Below are positions 1 to 8,253 of a DNA stretch of 22,146 bases, in pieces. The stretch spans positions 425-22,570 of the forward strand of contig DAFS01000032.1 of assembly GCA_002495525.1 (NCBI GenBank). Reading direction: 5' to 3'. Below the pieces are notes generated by a model. It ran no database searches. It worked only from the letters and a program-made list of their open reading frames with translations, and was not told the origin of the DNA. This DNA comes from Euryarchaeota archaeon UBA89 (GTDB lineage: Archaea; Thermoplasmatota; Poseidoniia; Poseidoniales; Thalassarchaeaceae). The stretch's first letter is position 1. Each line of letters opens with the position of its first letter. A program made the position numbers and the translations under genes.

Positions 1-21
1 CTAACTTTGGTCCTACCGTAG

Positions 22-28
22 AAAAAAA
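22..28 (-). terminator. Oligo-T terminator candidate for the M28-ZIP gene
   Basis: Seven consecutive A on the plus strand read as a T7 run on the minus strand, about 54 bases past the stop of the M28-ZIP gene. Archaeal RNA polymerase commonly stops at such oligo-T tracts without a hairpin, and I see no stem next to it. Bases 1-81 hold no other recognisable feature. Confidence 0.35.
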
Positions 29-81
29 CAACTAATTGATATAGCAATCCGATCTTTATTTAGTAATATCATTTCTTTCAC

Positions 82-2349
82 CTATTCCAGTAAAAGCAAA
101 CTCAATTGCATTAATGCAGACCCGAATAGAATACCTACAATCATGAACTGATTTCGATTTTGAGCTAAAGCCTGAGGAATTAACTCCTTGAAACTTACAA
201 CTACCATAATTCCTCCGACGAAAGCCAAAGATAATCCAACCATCACAGGAGTTAATATGGAACCAAGAATTAGTAGTGCAAATAGCGCTCCAAGAGGTTC
301 CGTCAGGCCAGTAGCGAAAGCAATCAATATTGCTTTCATATTTCCACCTCCGCCTGCTTTGATTGGTGCGGCTACTGCAATTCCCTCCGGAATATTATGT
401 AGTCCGATTGCAATCATTAAGACCACTCCATATTGTGCTGATTCAAGTACAGCAACACCTATTGCTAAACCTTCTGGAAAGTTATGAATTCCCAATGCAA
501 TTGCAGTAAATATTCCAGAAAGATACAATTTTCTTTTTTCACTAACTACCTCATCTTCATCCTTTCTAATTAATGAATTTATCATAAATATAAACGCAGC
601 ACCCAAAATAAATGAAATTGTGATTTGAATAAAGCCATATTCCATTACCTGACCCAACCACAAATCGAAAATAGAAATTAATAGCATCACTCCAGCAGCC
701 ATTCCTAGCATAAATGCCATTAATTCGTTACTTATTTCCTTAATAAATACAACAATCAATCCGCCTATTCCAGTAGCAAGACCGGCTAAAAGAGCTATTG
801 TAAAAGGAAATACCCATGAATCTGATCCCCCCTCTAAGGCCTGTATTTCTATTATTGGATTATCCGGACTATGCCCCCCTCCTTCTTCGGAAACAACATG
901 TAATATTATTTCTGTTGTTAATGCCAGACCCTGTTGATTAACGATATCAACTTTGTCTGTAGGCCTGTGGTACTGAGGATATTCCCATCCATAAAATCCT
1001 AATGTTTCTATATTATAATTATTGAATGAACGATGATCGCTATTCCCGGTATCCACATTATAATTTACATACGCTGAATATTCATCCCATCCATTTGTAA
1101 GTATCTCATTCTTTATTCTATCAACAGTATCTGCAATTTTTCCATCCGAAGAATCGATACCTAGCGTTGATAATCCAACGGCAGGGTCAAGATTAGTTGA
1201 ATCAATATTGATGTACAAATCAAGTTGTTCTATTTCTTCTGGATGTGCATTTAGATATGCTTGACTTCCAAGAGTACCTAGTTCTTCACCTCCCCATGTT
1301 GTAAATTTAACTGTCGATTCTAAATTTATTTGACTTAATTGAGATGCTATTTCTAATAATTGTGCCACTCCTACTGCATTATCAACTGCTCCTGGACTAT
1401 TGTAAACTGAATCATGATGTGCGCCAATCATTATTTCTTTATTCCCAGACCCTTCTAGCTCACCAGTAACTACTTTTACAGTTCTTGTACCTACATTATA
1501 GCCTTCCCAAAAACCATCAAGCGATGCGAATAAAGTCTGATCATCAGATGCTCGTTCTATAAAATCATGGAATTGAATTGCGACACTTTCAGAAATATAT
1601 ACAAACGGAATTAAAATATCTGAATATTGGCCATTATAAGCATCGGGGAATGGAACAGTTTTACCATTTTCTTGAACAGTTACTGTCCTAAATGGGGGTA
1701 CTTCAACGCCATCTGTATATATCAATACTACAGCGGCATTTTGATCAATTGAATTCTTGTATATTTCGGCCAAACTTCTTCCATTATCATAATTAATCAA
1801 TAATGCCAAATCTGTTAAATCACCAGCCGCAGAAAACTCGCTTTCAGAACCATTCCCAAAATCTGTCAAAATATTATCATGTTTATGTGTAGAACCAGAA
1901 TAACCTAAAAATGTAAATTTTTCTAAATGATTTAAATCTCCTGTAGAATCAATTTCAACTCTTGCAGTTCCAGCGGTTCCGTCAGGAAGACCCGGGATAT
2001 TTTGAGCGCCTTGTTCTAATTGAGCATGCATCAAAATTTGATGTTCATCAGGTTCAGCATCTACAAACCAAGCACCCGTGATTTCAAACTCTTCAATTTT
2101 CACATTTTCGAGACCAATTTCTGAGAATCTTTCACTAATATATTCACTAGTTAAATTTTCTGCATTAGACCCTGAAACTCTAGGGCCCACAGAAGAAATT
2201 TGTTCTATATCATTCATTATTGAGTTGTCATCTATGGTAAAAGATATTTCTTCTTCCTCCAAAAGTAGACTTATTGAGAAGCTTGAGATTAGTACAATTG
2301 CCGATATCACTCCAACAATTGTCAGACGGTGCTCATCCATAAGTCCCAT
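82..2349 (-). CDS. Membrane-anchored M28 metallopeptidase fused to a ZIP-family metal transporter
   Basis: A 755-residue two-part protein. Residues 9-30 form a signal anchor. Residues 40-490 are an extracellular M28 (aminopeptidase Y/S-like) zinc peptidase, with a probable PA-type insertion before the catalytic part. The two-zinc ligand set is visible: H311 and D313 in AHHDSV, D323 in AVDNAVG, E355/E356 in WGGEELG, D383 in NIDS and H461 in YHRPTD. Residues 512-755 form a complete eight-helix ZIP transporter with both hallmark motifs, HNFPEG at 622-627 and HNIPEG at 651-656, and GLTEPLG at 681-687. ZIP proteins usually have their N-terminus outside, so this topology puts the peptidase on the cell surface directly above a metal importer. 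The likely job is digestion of external peptides coupled to Zn/Fe/Mn uptake; the coupling is inference. No ribosome site precedes ATG 2349, so a leaderless message is possible; ATG 2340 (residue 4) is an alternative start. Read as one uninterrupted frame. Both domain families are clear; which metal is carried is unknown. Confidence 0.9.
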   Translation of the reverse strand: MGLMDEHRLTIVGVISAIVLISSFSISLLLEEEEISFTIDDNSIMNDIEQISSVGPRVSGSNAENLTSEYISERFSEIGLENVKIEEFEITGAWFVDAEPDEHQILMHAQLEQGAQNIPGLPDGTAGTARVEIDSTGDLNHLEKFTFLGYSGSTHKHDNILTDFGNGSESEFSAAGDLTDLALLINYDNGRSLAEIYKNSIDQNAAVVLIYTDGVEVPPFRTVTVQENGKTVPFPDAYNGQYSDILIPFVYISESVAIQFHDFIERASDDQTLFASLDGFWEGYNVGTRTVKVVTGELEGSGNKEIMIGAHHDSVYNSPGAVDNAVGVAQLLEIASQLSQINLESTVKFTTWGGEELGTLGSQAYLNAHPEEIEQLDLYINIDSTNLDPAVGLSTLGIDSSDGKIADTVDRIKNEILTNGWDEYSAYVNYNVDTGNSDHRSFNNYNIETLGFYGWEYPQYHRPTDKVDIVNQQGLALTTEIILHVVSEEGGGHSPDNPIIEIQALEGGSDSWVFPFTIALLAGLATGIGGLIVVFIKEISNELMAFMLGMAAGVMLLISIFDLWLGQVMEYGFIQITISFILGAAFIFMINSLIRKDEDEVVSEKRKLYLSGIFTAIALGIHNFPEGLAIGVAVLESAQYGVVLMIAIGLHNIPEGIAVAAPIKAGGGGNMKAILIAFATGLTEPLGALFALLILGSILTPVMVGLSLAFVGGIMVVVSFKELIPQALAQNRNQFMIVGILFGSALMQLSLLLLE

Positions 2350-2371
2350 ACAAGGTGACTAGGTGTTGTTT

Positions 2372-2382
2372 CTAAAAGTTTA
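2372..2382 (-). promoter_or_regulatory. TATA-like box for the M28-ZIP gene (weak candidate)
   Basis: On the minus strand this AT-rich stretch reads AAACTTTTAG and is centred about 28 bases before ATG 2349. That is the spacing expected if the message starts at the start codon (leaderless), which agrees with the missing ribosome site. It overlaps the left arm of the palindrome at 2379-2394. Call based on position and composition only. Confidence 0.3.
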
Positions 2383-2394
2383 GGGTAGCCTAAA
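2379..2394. promoter_or_regulatory. DtxR/IdeR-like palindromic operator candidate between divergent genes
   Basis: The sequence TTTAGG-GTAG-CCTAAA has perfect six-base arms around a four-base centre. Its inner 14 bases, TTAGGGTAGCCTAA, match the start of the known DtxR/IdeR operator consensus TTAGGTTAGSCTAACCTAA at 13 of 14 positions. It lies between a metal-transporter fusion (minus strand) and a putative heme/iron-uptake operon (plus strand). It overlaps the candidate promoter of the former and sits just upstream of the candidate TATA box of the latter, so one bound repressor could shut both. The palindrome is seen directly; an iron- or manganese-responsive regulator is inference, and no regulator gene is in the window. 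Confidence 0.6.
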
Positions 2395-2397
2395 ACT

Positions 2398-2410
2398 CTA
2401 AAATATAATT
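2398..2410 (+). promoter_or_regulatory. TATA-box candidate for the surface protein/ABC/HugZ operon
   Basis: CTAAAATATAATT is the most TATA-like stretch upstream of the six-gene operon. Transcription starting roughly 25 bases downstream would fall near 2428-2430, just ahead of the ribosome site at 2431-2438 and giving a leader of about 16 bases. It begins four bases after the DtxR-like palindrome. No second candidate of similar quality lies in the 96-base gap. Confidence 0.4.
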
Positions 2411-2430
2411 CCATTTCGCAAAGGCATAGT

Positions 2431-2438
2431 GAGGTGAT
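2431..2438 (+). promoter_or_regulatory. Strong ribosome-binding site that fixes the surface-protein start
   Basis: GAGGTGAT is nearly complementary to the archaeal 16S rRNA 3' end and lies seven bases before ATG 2446. An in-frame GTG at 2434 lies inside this site and so is an unlikely start. ATG 2452 is also in frame but at a poorer distance. Confidence 0.7.
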
Positions 2439-2445
2439 TGTAGGT

Positions 2446-4833
2446 ATGAGTATGTCTTCCTATCAGAAAAAAAATCTTGTGTTTTGTTTATTATTTATTA
2501 TTATTTTATCGTTTTTTTCTCCAATAGGTACAACTTCTGCCCAAAATGAAGATTCAACCTTCGATATCTCTGGAGCAGTATTTTCCTCTGAAGAAACAAC
2601 TGCTGGTAATACATATGTCAAGTTAATCCCTAGAGCATCAATTCAAACTGGTGAAACTGGGAGTTACCATATAACTGATGTGACACCGGGGGAATATACA
2701 ATTAGAGCTTATTTTATGAATAACGGCCATACTGTTGTTTACAGGAAAATACTTGTCAAAGAGGACGTAAGTTTAGATTGGACTGAAGGGAAAAATTGGG
2801 TGACGATTAAAGTATTGGATAATAATCATCAACTGATTGAAGATTCTTCATCAACTGCAATAACACTTATACAAAATAACCAGACTGGGATTTTGGATGA
2901 GGGCAGGGTTGAATTTGGACCCTTCAATGTTGATGATTACTACACTCTAAGTGCAAAATATGGAGAATCTAATCAACCAGAGCATTTCCTTCACTTTAAG
3001 ATGGAAAGGGGAAGTAATCCTGGTGAGATTTATCCGGATGTAAACGACTTCGAAATGGTACAAGGTAAGAATAGTAGATATGGTTTTATTACAAACACAG
3101 CAGGTGTGCCACTGGAAGGGATTCTGGTTAGTAATGGTGAGCAGAGTTTTCTGACTAACTCAGATGGCTTTTATCTACTTCAAAATCTAGATGTAGGATC
3201 TTCTTGTACGCTAACGTTCCAGCAATTTGGACAACAGATTTCTGAACCATTAGATGACTTCATTACAACAGGACCCGGATGGCTTAATCAAACAATTGAT
3301 ATTGAGTTGATTTCACCCGGAAATATTAGCTTTCTTACTCCAGTTCAAACACTTCCAATGACGTCTATTGAATTAGAATGGTCCGGATCTGAATATTCAG
3401 ATTATTACTCAGTTTATTCCGGACCAGTGGTTGAAGAGAATTTGATTTATAGAGGTCTTTCAAATACTTTTATGTTCGAACCATCGGAACCTGGAATGAT
3501 TGATTTTAATGTAGTAGCCAATAATTCCAATGGTTCAACAGAGAATTTGAATTCTTTGAGAATTATTTTTCTCCCATCACAATCGGGTGAAAGTATCTGG
3601 AATGTTGGAATGAACTGGGACTATAGGGTAGAATATACTCCTAGTGGGACTCTTCGAGATGTTACAATGACTATGATAGGTTCAGAAAAGATTACCGATT
3701 CATTTGGTCATGAGAGAGATTCTTTTTTGTTGAGATTAACCGGTGATTATCAATTACCGGATGAAAAATCATACAGATGGGTTGATTCTGAAACTCTACT
3801 GAATCTTCATACTTATTGGTTAGATGACCCCTCCTCATCTTCATATTTCACAGAAGGGACATTGGGGTGGAACTTCACGGATGAGACTGGTAATCCGGGT
3901 AACTTATTAGAAAATGAAGACAATTTAACAATGCACTTTAACCGGACAAATGTCATCGGAGTCCCCGGTCATCCTGATGGTTACGATGACACATACAACA
4001 TTGTTTCAATAGAAGATAATGTCATGGTTACTACCTCTGCTGGAGTGTTTTCTACCAGATATATCAGGATTACAGATAATAGCGATAGTATGGTCTCATG
4101 GGAATTATGGTATAACGAAACGGTCAAGAATTGGGTGAAAATAATAGATCGTTTATCAGGATCTCATTCAGATAAAGTTGATTATGAATTAACATCCTAT
4201 GAAGTGCCTACAACTCCGCAATTTATCTCAGAGGAAGGAGAGATTAATTCCAAGGATTACGAAATAAGTTGGGCTAATTATCCCGGTGCAAAAGAGTATC
4301 AACTTCTACAAAATAATGAGATAATTTATCAGGGAAATATGACTACATTTTTAATTGAAAATAATAATGATGCAGTTTACACTTATTTGCTTAGAGGGAT
4401 GATGGAAGGATACTACATTGAAGGTGATACTTTGGAACTGCAAGTAAATTATATCCCTCCAAAAATAGTTCTTTCAGTCAATTCAGATATAATAAATGAA
4501 GGAGATTCTGTGACTCTAAATTGGTCTCATGTTGAAAGTTCTGAGTGGTACGGAATCATTGTTCAAGATGAAGAAGGAAATATTCTGGAGATGTACAACG
4601 GATCTGAAAACCAAGTCACATTGGAAGGATTGAGTGTTGGTCAGAACCGCATTAGGATAAACGGTATGATCAATGGTAAGGTATCTGATTATTCAGACTC
4701 GGTATTCGTTGTAGTGCTAGAAGATGAAGAATCATCATTCACTAGCGGCGTGTTAATTATTGGATTTATGCTAATAGTTTTGGTTGCTACCAATATCATT
4801 TTTCGTCAGAATAGAAGTATAGGAGAGAATTAG
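2446..4833 (+). CDS. Large cell-surface protein with beta-sandwich domains and C-terminal membrane anchor
   Basis: A 795-residue exported protein of unknown specific function. Residues 10-32 form a signal peptide ending near TTSAQ. Residues 38-105 resemble a carboxypeptidase-regulatory-like beta-sandwich (GSYHITDVTPGEYTIRAYF), and residues 208-260 look like a second copy (TNSDGFYLLQNL). Residues 290-375, 590-670 and 670-760 look like fibronectin-III/Ig-like modules. Residues 380-590 form a Trp/Tyr-rich middle domain I do not recognise. A single membrane helix at about 766-786 is followed by a short basic tail, so the chain is anchored outside the cell. More than ten N-X-S/T sequons suggest a glycosylated S-layer-associated protein. 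It is the first gene of the operon, only 11 bases before the substrate-binding protein, so it may capture or present the ABC transporter's ligand. That role is inference from position; no known heme-binding motif was found. The start is chosen by the ribosome site at 2431-2438. Confidence 0.8.
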   Translation: MSMSSYQKKNLVFCLLFIIILSFFSPIGTTSAQNEDSTFDISGAVFSSEETTAGNTYVKLIPRASIQTGETGSYHITDVTPGEYTIRAYFMNNGHTVVYRKILVKEDVSLDWTEGKNWVTIKVLDNNHQLIEDSSSTAITLIQNNQTGILDEGRVEFGPFNVDDYYTLSAKYGESNQPEHFLHFKMERGSNPGEIYPDVNDFEMVQGKNSRYGFITNTAGVPLEGILVSNGEQSFLTNSDGFYLLQNLDVGSSCTLTFQQFGQQISEPLDDFITTGPGWLNQTIDIELISPGNISFLTPVQTLPMTSIELEWSGSEYSDYYSVYSGPVVEENLIYRGLSNTFMFEPSEPGMIDFNVVANNSNGSTENLNSLRIIFLPSQSGESIWNVGMNWDYRVEYTPSGTLRDVTMTMIGSEKITDSFGHERDSFLLRLTGDYQLPDEKSYRWVDSETLLNLHTYWLDDPSSSSYFTEGTLGWNFTDETGNPGNLLENEDNLTMHFNRTNVIGVPGHPDGYDDTYNIVSIEDNVMVTTSAGVFSTRYIRITDNSDSMVSWELWYNETVKNWVKIIDRLSGSHSDKVDYELTSYEVPTTPQFISEEGEINSKDYEISWANYPGAKEYQLLQNNEIIYQGNMTTFLIENNNDAVYTYLLRGMMEGYYIEGDTLELQVNYIPPKIVLSVNSDIINEGDSVTLNWSHVESSEWYGIIVQDEEGNILEMYNGSENQVTLEGLSVGQNRIRINGMINGKVSDYSDSVFVVVLEDEESSFTSGVLIIGFMLIVLVATNIIFRQNRSIGEN

Positions 4834-4844
4834 TAGGTGTAATA

Positions 4845-5939
4845 ATGTCAGTTTCTAAATTAGCAATATTCCAGGTTGTCCTTGTCCTAGTATGCTCTTT
4901 GGGTGTTTATCAGGCATCAATTCAGGATTCAATATCATCAACAAATAATGGAAATATCATTGTCACCGATTCTAACGGTATCGAACATCACTTTGACGAG
5001 ACACCATCTAGGGTCGCTATTACCAATACTTATGCTGCTAGTGTAATGCGAATGCTTGAGGTTGATTTAGAGAGAGTAGTTGGTATTTCCGGAGATTTTG
5101 ATGACGAATCATTATGGCCTGAATTTATCAATACCCCATTGGTCCAGCAATCTGCACATTCCGAGATAGATTTTGAATCATTACTCGACAGTAGACCTGA
5201 AATTTATATTGTTTTCGCTACTAATGGGATGGTGGACACCAATGCAATTAGAGAAAAACTAGATCCTGTTGGAATCAAGGTAGTAGCTCTAGATTTTTAC
5301 AAGTATGATGTATTGAGAGATGAGATCAACGTTATTGCAGATTTATTTGGAAAACAGCAAGAAGCCTCAGATTTATTTTCGGAATTCGATGAGATTGAAA
5401 ATATGGTATCAGAACGTATACTCGGTATGAATGAATCACTGAGGCCGCAGATCGTGATGGAACATCATGCATCACTAACACGTGATCCTGTTGTTTTGAC
5501 TGGGACCTCACAATGGACTGATATGATTGAGAAGGCAGGAGGTAGAAACGTCTTTGCTGACCTGCCAGGACATACCACTCATGTCGATATGGAAGCAATA
5601 ATGGATGAAAATCCAGATGTTATTATGTTTGATGGAATAACTTTTGATATTGGTTTTAACAATTACGATGATGAAGACAAATGTCAAACTCACATGCAAT
5701 TCATTGCTGATAGACCTGGTTTTGATAGTATTAAAGCAATTCAAGATAATCGGATGGCAATTATGTCTGGTGAATTTGCCGGTCCAATGATGATCCACGG
5801 TTTACCAACTCTAGCAAAATTATTACATCCAGATTTATTTTCGGATATTGATGCTGATCAATATCTTGATGATTACTTCATTGATCACCATAACATTGAA
5901 AGAATTGGAAAGTTTGTTTGTACTTCTTTCGGCGGATGA
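4845..5939 (+). CDS. ABC transporter substrate-binding protein (BtuF/FhuD/heme-siderophore type)
   Basis: 364 residues. A signal sequence or N-terminal anchor spans about 6-25; C17 is not in a convincing lipobox, so I do not call a lipoprotein. The rest fits the class III periplasmic-binding fold: lobe 1 (about 36-150, opening IIVTDSNGIEHHFDETPSRV), a long linking helix (about 153-195) and lobe 2 (about 200-364) containing TGTSQWTDMIEKAGGRNVF and MDENPDVIMFDG. Several His residues (H207, H208, H243, H246, H318) could bind a metal or heme iron, but I cannot assign the site. AGGTG at 4835-4839 precedes the ATG by five bases. The permease and ATPase follow immediately. The family carries cobalamin, siderophores or heme. 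Heme or an iron chelate is favoured here because the same operon ends with flavodoxin and a HugZ homologue; cobalamin is not excluded. Confidence 0.88.
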   Translation: MSVSKLAIFQVVLVLVCSLGVYQASIQDSISSTNNGNIIVTDSNGIEHHFDETPSRVAITNTYAASVMRMLEVDLERVVGISGDFDDESLWPEFINTPLVQQSAHSEIDFESLLDSRPEIYIVFATNGMVDTNAIREKLDPVGIKVVALDFYKYDVLRDEINVIADLFGKQQEASDLFSEFDEIENMVSERILGMNESLRPQIVMEHHASLTRDPVVLTGTSQWTDMIEKAGGRNVFADLPGHTTHVDMEAIMDENPDVIMFDGITFDIGFNNYDDEDKCQTHMQFIADRPGFDSIKAIQDNRMAIMSGEFAGPMMIHGLPTLAKLLHPDLFSDIDADQYLDDYFIDHHNIERIGKFVCTSFGG

Positions 5940-5944
5940 TAATT

Positions 5945-6988
5945 ATGGATCCACTCTCAGTCCAGCATATCGAAAAAGGTAAGAATCAGTTAATAATGGT
6001 AGTATTACTGTCGATTTCGACCTTTTTATTAGCGATTTATGCTTTGGGTCAAGGTTCTTCTTCGAATCTTGATATGTGGACAACTGCGAAGATTCTTTTT
6101 GGTATTGATGATCCTAGTGATTTACAGTCAGATATAATCTGGAAATTACGATTTCCTCGTATCTTGATAGCTGTAATTGGCGGAGTTGCTTTGGCAACTG
6201 CTGGTTCATTAATGCAAGGATGTCTAGCGAATCCTTTGGTTTCACCACTGACTTTAGGGGTTGCTTCTGGAGCAGCACTTGGTGCTGCGCTTGCAATTGT
6301 ACTTGGAATAACGATAGTAGATGTTCCTAATCTAGGAATTGTTGTCAATGCGTTCTTATTTTCGTTGATAGTTGTTTACATCATTATCCAACTTGGAAAT
6401 CTCCGCTCAATTTCAGCAGAGTCCTATATATTGGTTGGAATTGCTATAACATTCATCACGGGTGCAATTGTTTCTACTATGCAATATTTTGCTACTGATG
6501 CCCAATTATCGCAACTTACACATTGGTCTTTTGGCAGTCTTTCTAGACCCGAATTGATTGACGTTCTTTGGATTGGAGTTGTTGTAATTGGATTAATGCC
6601 TCAAGCAATCAGATGGTCTTGGGATTTGAATGCATTGACCTTAGGAGGAGATGATTTTGCAATTTCAACTGGAGTCGATCCATCAGTAATTAGAAGAAAT
6701 ATTCTTGTTCTATCTGCTCTGATGACCTCAGTAGTTATTGCATTTACAGGATTAATTGGATTTGTAGGTTTAGCTGCACCTCATATGGCACGCCAAATTG
6801 TTGGTAATGATTTCCGTAAATTAATACCTTGTTCAGCAGTATTTGGAGCTTTCCTAATGCTTTTTGCAGATACTTTAGGACGTACACTTTTTGCACCAAT
6901 TGTAATCCCTGTTGGCATAATGCTCTCAGTAATTGGAGGACCTTTTTTCATGTATCTTCTACTAAAAGATAAGGGGGGTAAGTCTTGA
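5945..6988 (+). CDS. ABC transporter permease, FecCD/BtuC/HmuU family
   Basis: 347 residues with about ten hydrophobic helices and the standard family landmarks: KLRFPRILIAVIGGVALA near 67-84, the Q-x-x-x-x-NPLVSP-x-x-LG region at 91-105, and GFVGLAAPHMARQIVG near 272-287, whose coupling helix contacts the ATPase. C-terminal IPVGIMLSVIGGPFF is also typical. It should form the membrane dimer importing an iron chelate, heme or corrinoid delivered by the upstream binding protein. ATG 5945 is chosen because GGCGGATGAT at 5931-5940 forms a ribosome site before it. ATG 5936, overlapping the previous stop, and TTG 5918 are in frame but poorer. The gene begins five bases after the previous stop and overlaps the ATPase start by four bases, so translational coupling is likely. 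Confidence 0.92.
   Translation: MDPLSVQHIEKGKNQLIMVVLLSISTFLLAIYALGQGSSSNLDMWTTAKILFGIDDPSDLQSDIIWKLRFPRILIAVIGGVALATAGSLMQGCLANPLVSPLTLGVASGAALGAALAIVLGITIVDVPNLGIVVNAFLFSLIVVYIIIQLGNLRSISAESYILVGIAITFITGAIVSTMQYFATDAQLSQLTHWSFGSLSRPELIDVLWIGVVVIGLMPQAIRWSWDLNALTLGGDDFAISTGVDPSVIRRNILVLSALMTSVVIAFTGLIGFVGLAAPHMARQIVGNDFRKLIPCSAVFGAFLMLFADTLGRTLFAPIVIPVGIMLSVIGGPFFMYLLLKDKGGKS
6973..6979 (+). promoter_or_regulatory. Ribosome-binding site supporting the TTG start of the ABC ATPase
   Basis: GGGGGGT lies five bases before TTG 6985. There is no nearby ATG, and the protein needs this N-terminus for its first beta strand, so the non-ATG start is credible. Confidence 0.5.
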
Positions 6989-7779
6989 ATTTATTCTTAG
7001 AAGTAAATGATGTTTCATTCAATTGGGGTGAAAATGATGTCCTTAAAAATCTAAACTTAGAAATCGGGGAAAACGAACTGGTATCTCTCTTAGGTGTAAA
7101 TGGTGCGGGTAAATCAACTCTGTTGAAGTGTCTGAATAGAATTCTTACGCCTGAATTAGGAGAAATTAGGGCATTATCTAAGAATATCAATGAAATGGAT
7201 TTAATTCAGCTATCTAAAATAATGTCTTACGTACCACAATCTGTTCGGTCTAGTTTTACTATGGATGTCTTTGACGTGGTACTATTAGGCCGCAGACCTC
7301 ATATTAATTGGATGATTAGTAACGAAGATCGCGATAAAGTTAGTAATACACTCCGTTTTTTGAATTTGGAAGATTTCGCATTCAGAAGATTTAATGAATT
7401 ATCTGGTGGCGAAAGACAACGAGTTATTATCGCTAAAGCTATTGCTCAAGATCCAAGTATATTTCTTCTTGATGAGCCTACAAGTGACCTTGATTTAAAG
7501 AGTCAAATTGAGATTATGAAGAAATTGAAAGAACTGATTTCTAATCCAGAATCTCCTAAATCAGCTTTAGTTGCTATCCATGACATCAATATTGCTGCTC
7601 GATTTTCAGATCGAATATTACTTCTTCATGAAGGGAAAATTTTAGCCTCAGGAAAACCTTTTGAGGTACTTACAGCAGAAAATATCGCCACGGTGTTTGG
7701 AGTTTCATCATCGATAGAATGGTGGAACGATTCATACATCCGAGTGATGATTGAAGATGAAATAAAAGAAAAAGATTGA
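6985..7779 (+). CDS. ABC transporter ATP-binding protein, FecE/BtuD/HmuV family
   Basis: 264 residues, the normal length for the family. All ABC ATPase motifs are present: Walker A GVNGAGKST at 37-45, Q-loop Q85, signature LSGGERQR at 139-146, Walker B LLDEP with D163 and E164, D-loop SDLD, and switch H199. It powers import through the adjacent permease at the inner face of the membrane. The start is TTG, overlapping the permease stop by four bases (TTGA). The C-terminal 40 residues (FGVSSSIEWWND onward) match the usual tail of iron-chelate importer ATPases. The substrate is as uncertain as for the binding protein. Confidence 0.93.
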   Translation: MNLFLEVNDVSFNWGENDVLKNLNLEIGENELVSLLGVNGAGKSTLLKCLNRILTPELGEIRALSKNINEMDLIQLSKIMSYVPQSVRSSFTMDVFDVVLLGRRPHINWMISNEDRDKVSNTLRFLNLEDFAFRRFNELSGGERQRVIIAKAIAQDPSIFLLDEPTSDLDLKSQIEIMKKLKELISNPESPKSALVAIHDINIAARFSDRILLLHEGKILASGKPFEVLTAENIATVFGVSSSIEWWNDSYIRVMIEDEIKEKD

Positions 7780-7788
7780 GGGATAAAC

Positions 7789-8244
7789 ATGAATGAAAAC
7801 GAAATATTAATTATTTTTGGAACAGAAACAGGGAATGCCGAAGAATTATCAGAGGTTGCTGCCAAGATGGCCTCTGATCATGATTTGATTGGAAATGTGA
7901 TGGATATGGATGATGTGACAACTGATATCCTTCTAAAAACAAAGAAATTAATGGTAATTTGCAGTACTTGGGGAGATGGGGAGCAGCCAGTTAATGCCGA
8001 AGATTTATATGAGTCTACAAACGAATTGAATGAAGGCGCTCTTAGTGAATTGTATTTCTCTGTATTAGCGCTTGGCGATACTGCCTTTGATCTATTCTGT
8101 GAATCTGGGAAAGAGTGGGATAATGTTTTAGAAGAAAAAGGCGCGAGTAGAGTCATAGACAGGATAGATTGCGATACTGATTATGATGATGATGCAGAAG
8201 ATTGGATTGGTCGGGCATTCGAAAATTTCAAGAAATTAATTTAA
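7789..8244 (+). CDS. Flavodoxin-like FMN electron carrier (MioC/CPR-FMN-domain type)
   Basis: A 151-residue single-domain flavodoxin. The FMN phosphate loop is GTETGNAEE at 11-19, the second FMN loop is STWGDGE at 59-65, and the third is LALGDTAFDLFC at 93-104, resembling MioC and the FMN domains of sulfite reductase and P450 reductase. It is very acidic (DYDDDAED near 131-138), as expected of an electron donor docking on a basic partner. GAGGG at 7778-7782 lies six bases before ATG, and the next gene follows after nine bases. Its place between an iron-chelate importer and a HugZ-type protein suggests it supplies electrons for heme opening or ferric-chelate reduction. Flavodoxin partners for heme degradation have been described in other heme-uptake operons, for example in Fusobacterium. 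The specific partner here is inference. Confidence 0.88.
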   Translation: MNENEILIIFGTETGNAEELSEVAAKMASDHDLIGNVMDMDDVTTDILLKTKKLMVICSTWGDGEQPVNAEDLYESTNELNEGALSELYFSVLALGDTAFDLFCESGKEWDNVLEEKGASRVIDRIDCDTDYDDDAEDWIGRAFENFKKLI

Positions 8245-8253
8245 GGTGATGAA

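Noticed and set aside
2434..2445. GTG 2434 as the start of the surface protein
   Set aside because: The codon lies inside the ribosome site GAGGTGAT (2431-2438), which is ideally placed for ATG 2446.
4845..4905. Lipoprotein signal on the substrate-binding protein
   Set aside because: C17 is preceded by VLV and followed by SLG, not a lipobox; a signal peptide or uncleaved anchor fits better.
5508..5798. 96-codon minus-strand open frame inside the binding-protein gene
   Set aside because: Antisense to a clear class III substrate-binding protein, with a composition typical of a reverse-strand shadow.
5918..5944. TTG 5918 as the start of the permease
   Set aside because: It would overlap the preceding gene by 22 bases with no ribosome site; ATG 5945 has GGCGGATGAT just upstream.
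4845..7779. Annotating the transporter firmly as the vitamin B12 importer BtuFCD
   Set aside because: The families for cobalamin, siderophore and heme cannot be separated by eye, and the operon partners (flavodoxin, HugZ) point to heme or iron; no cobalamin gene is nearby.
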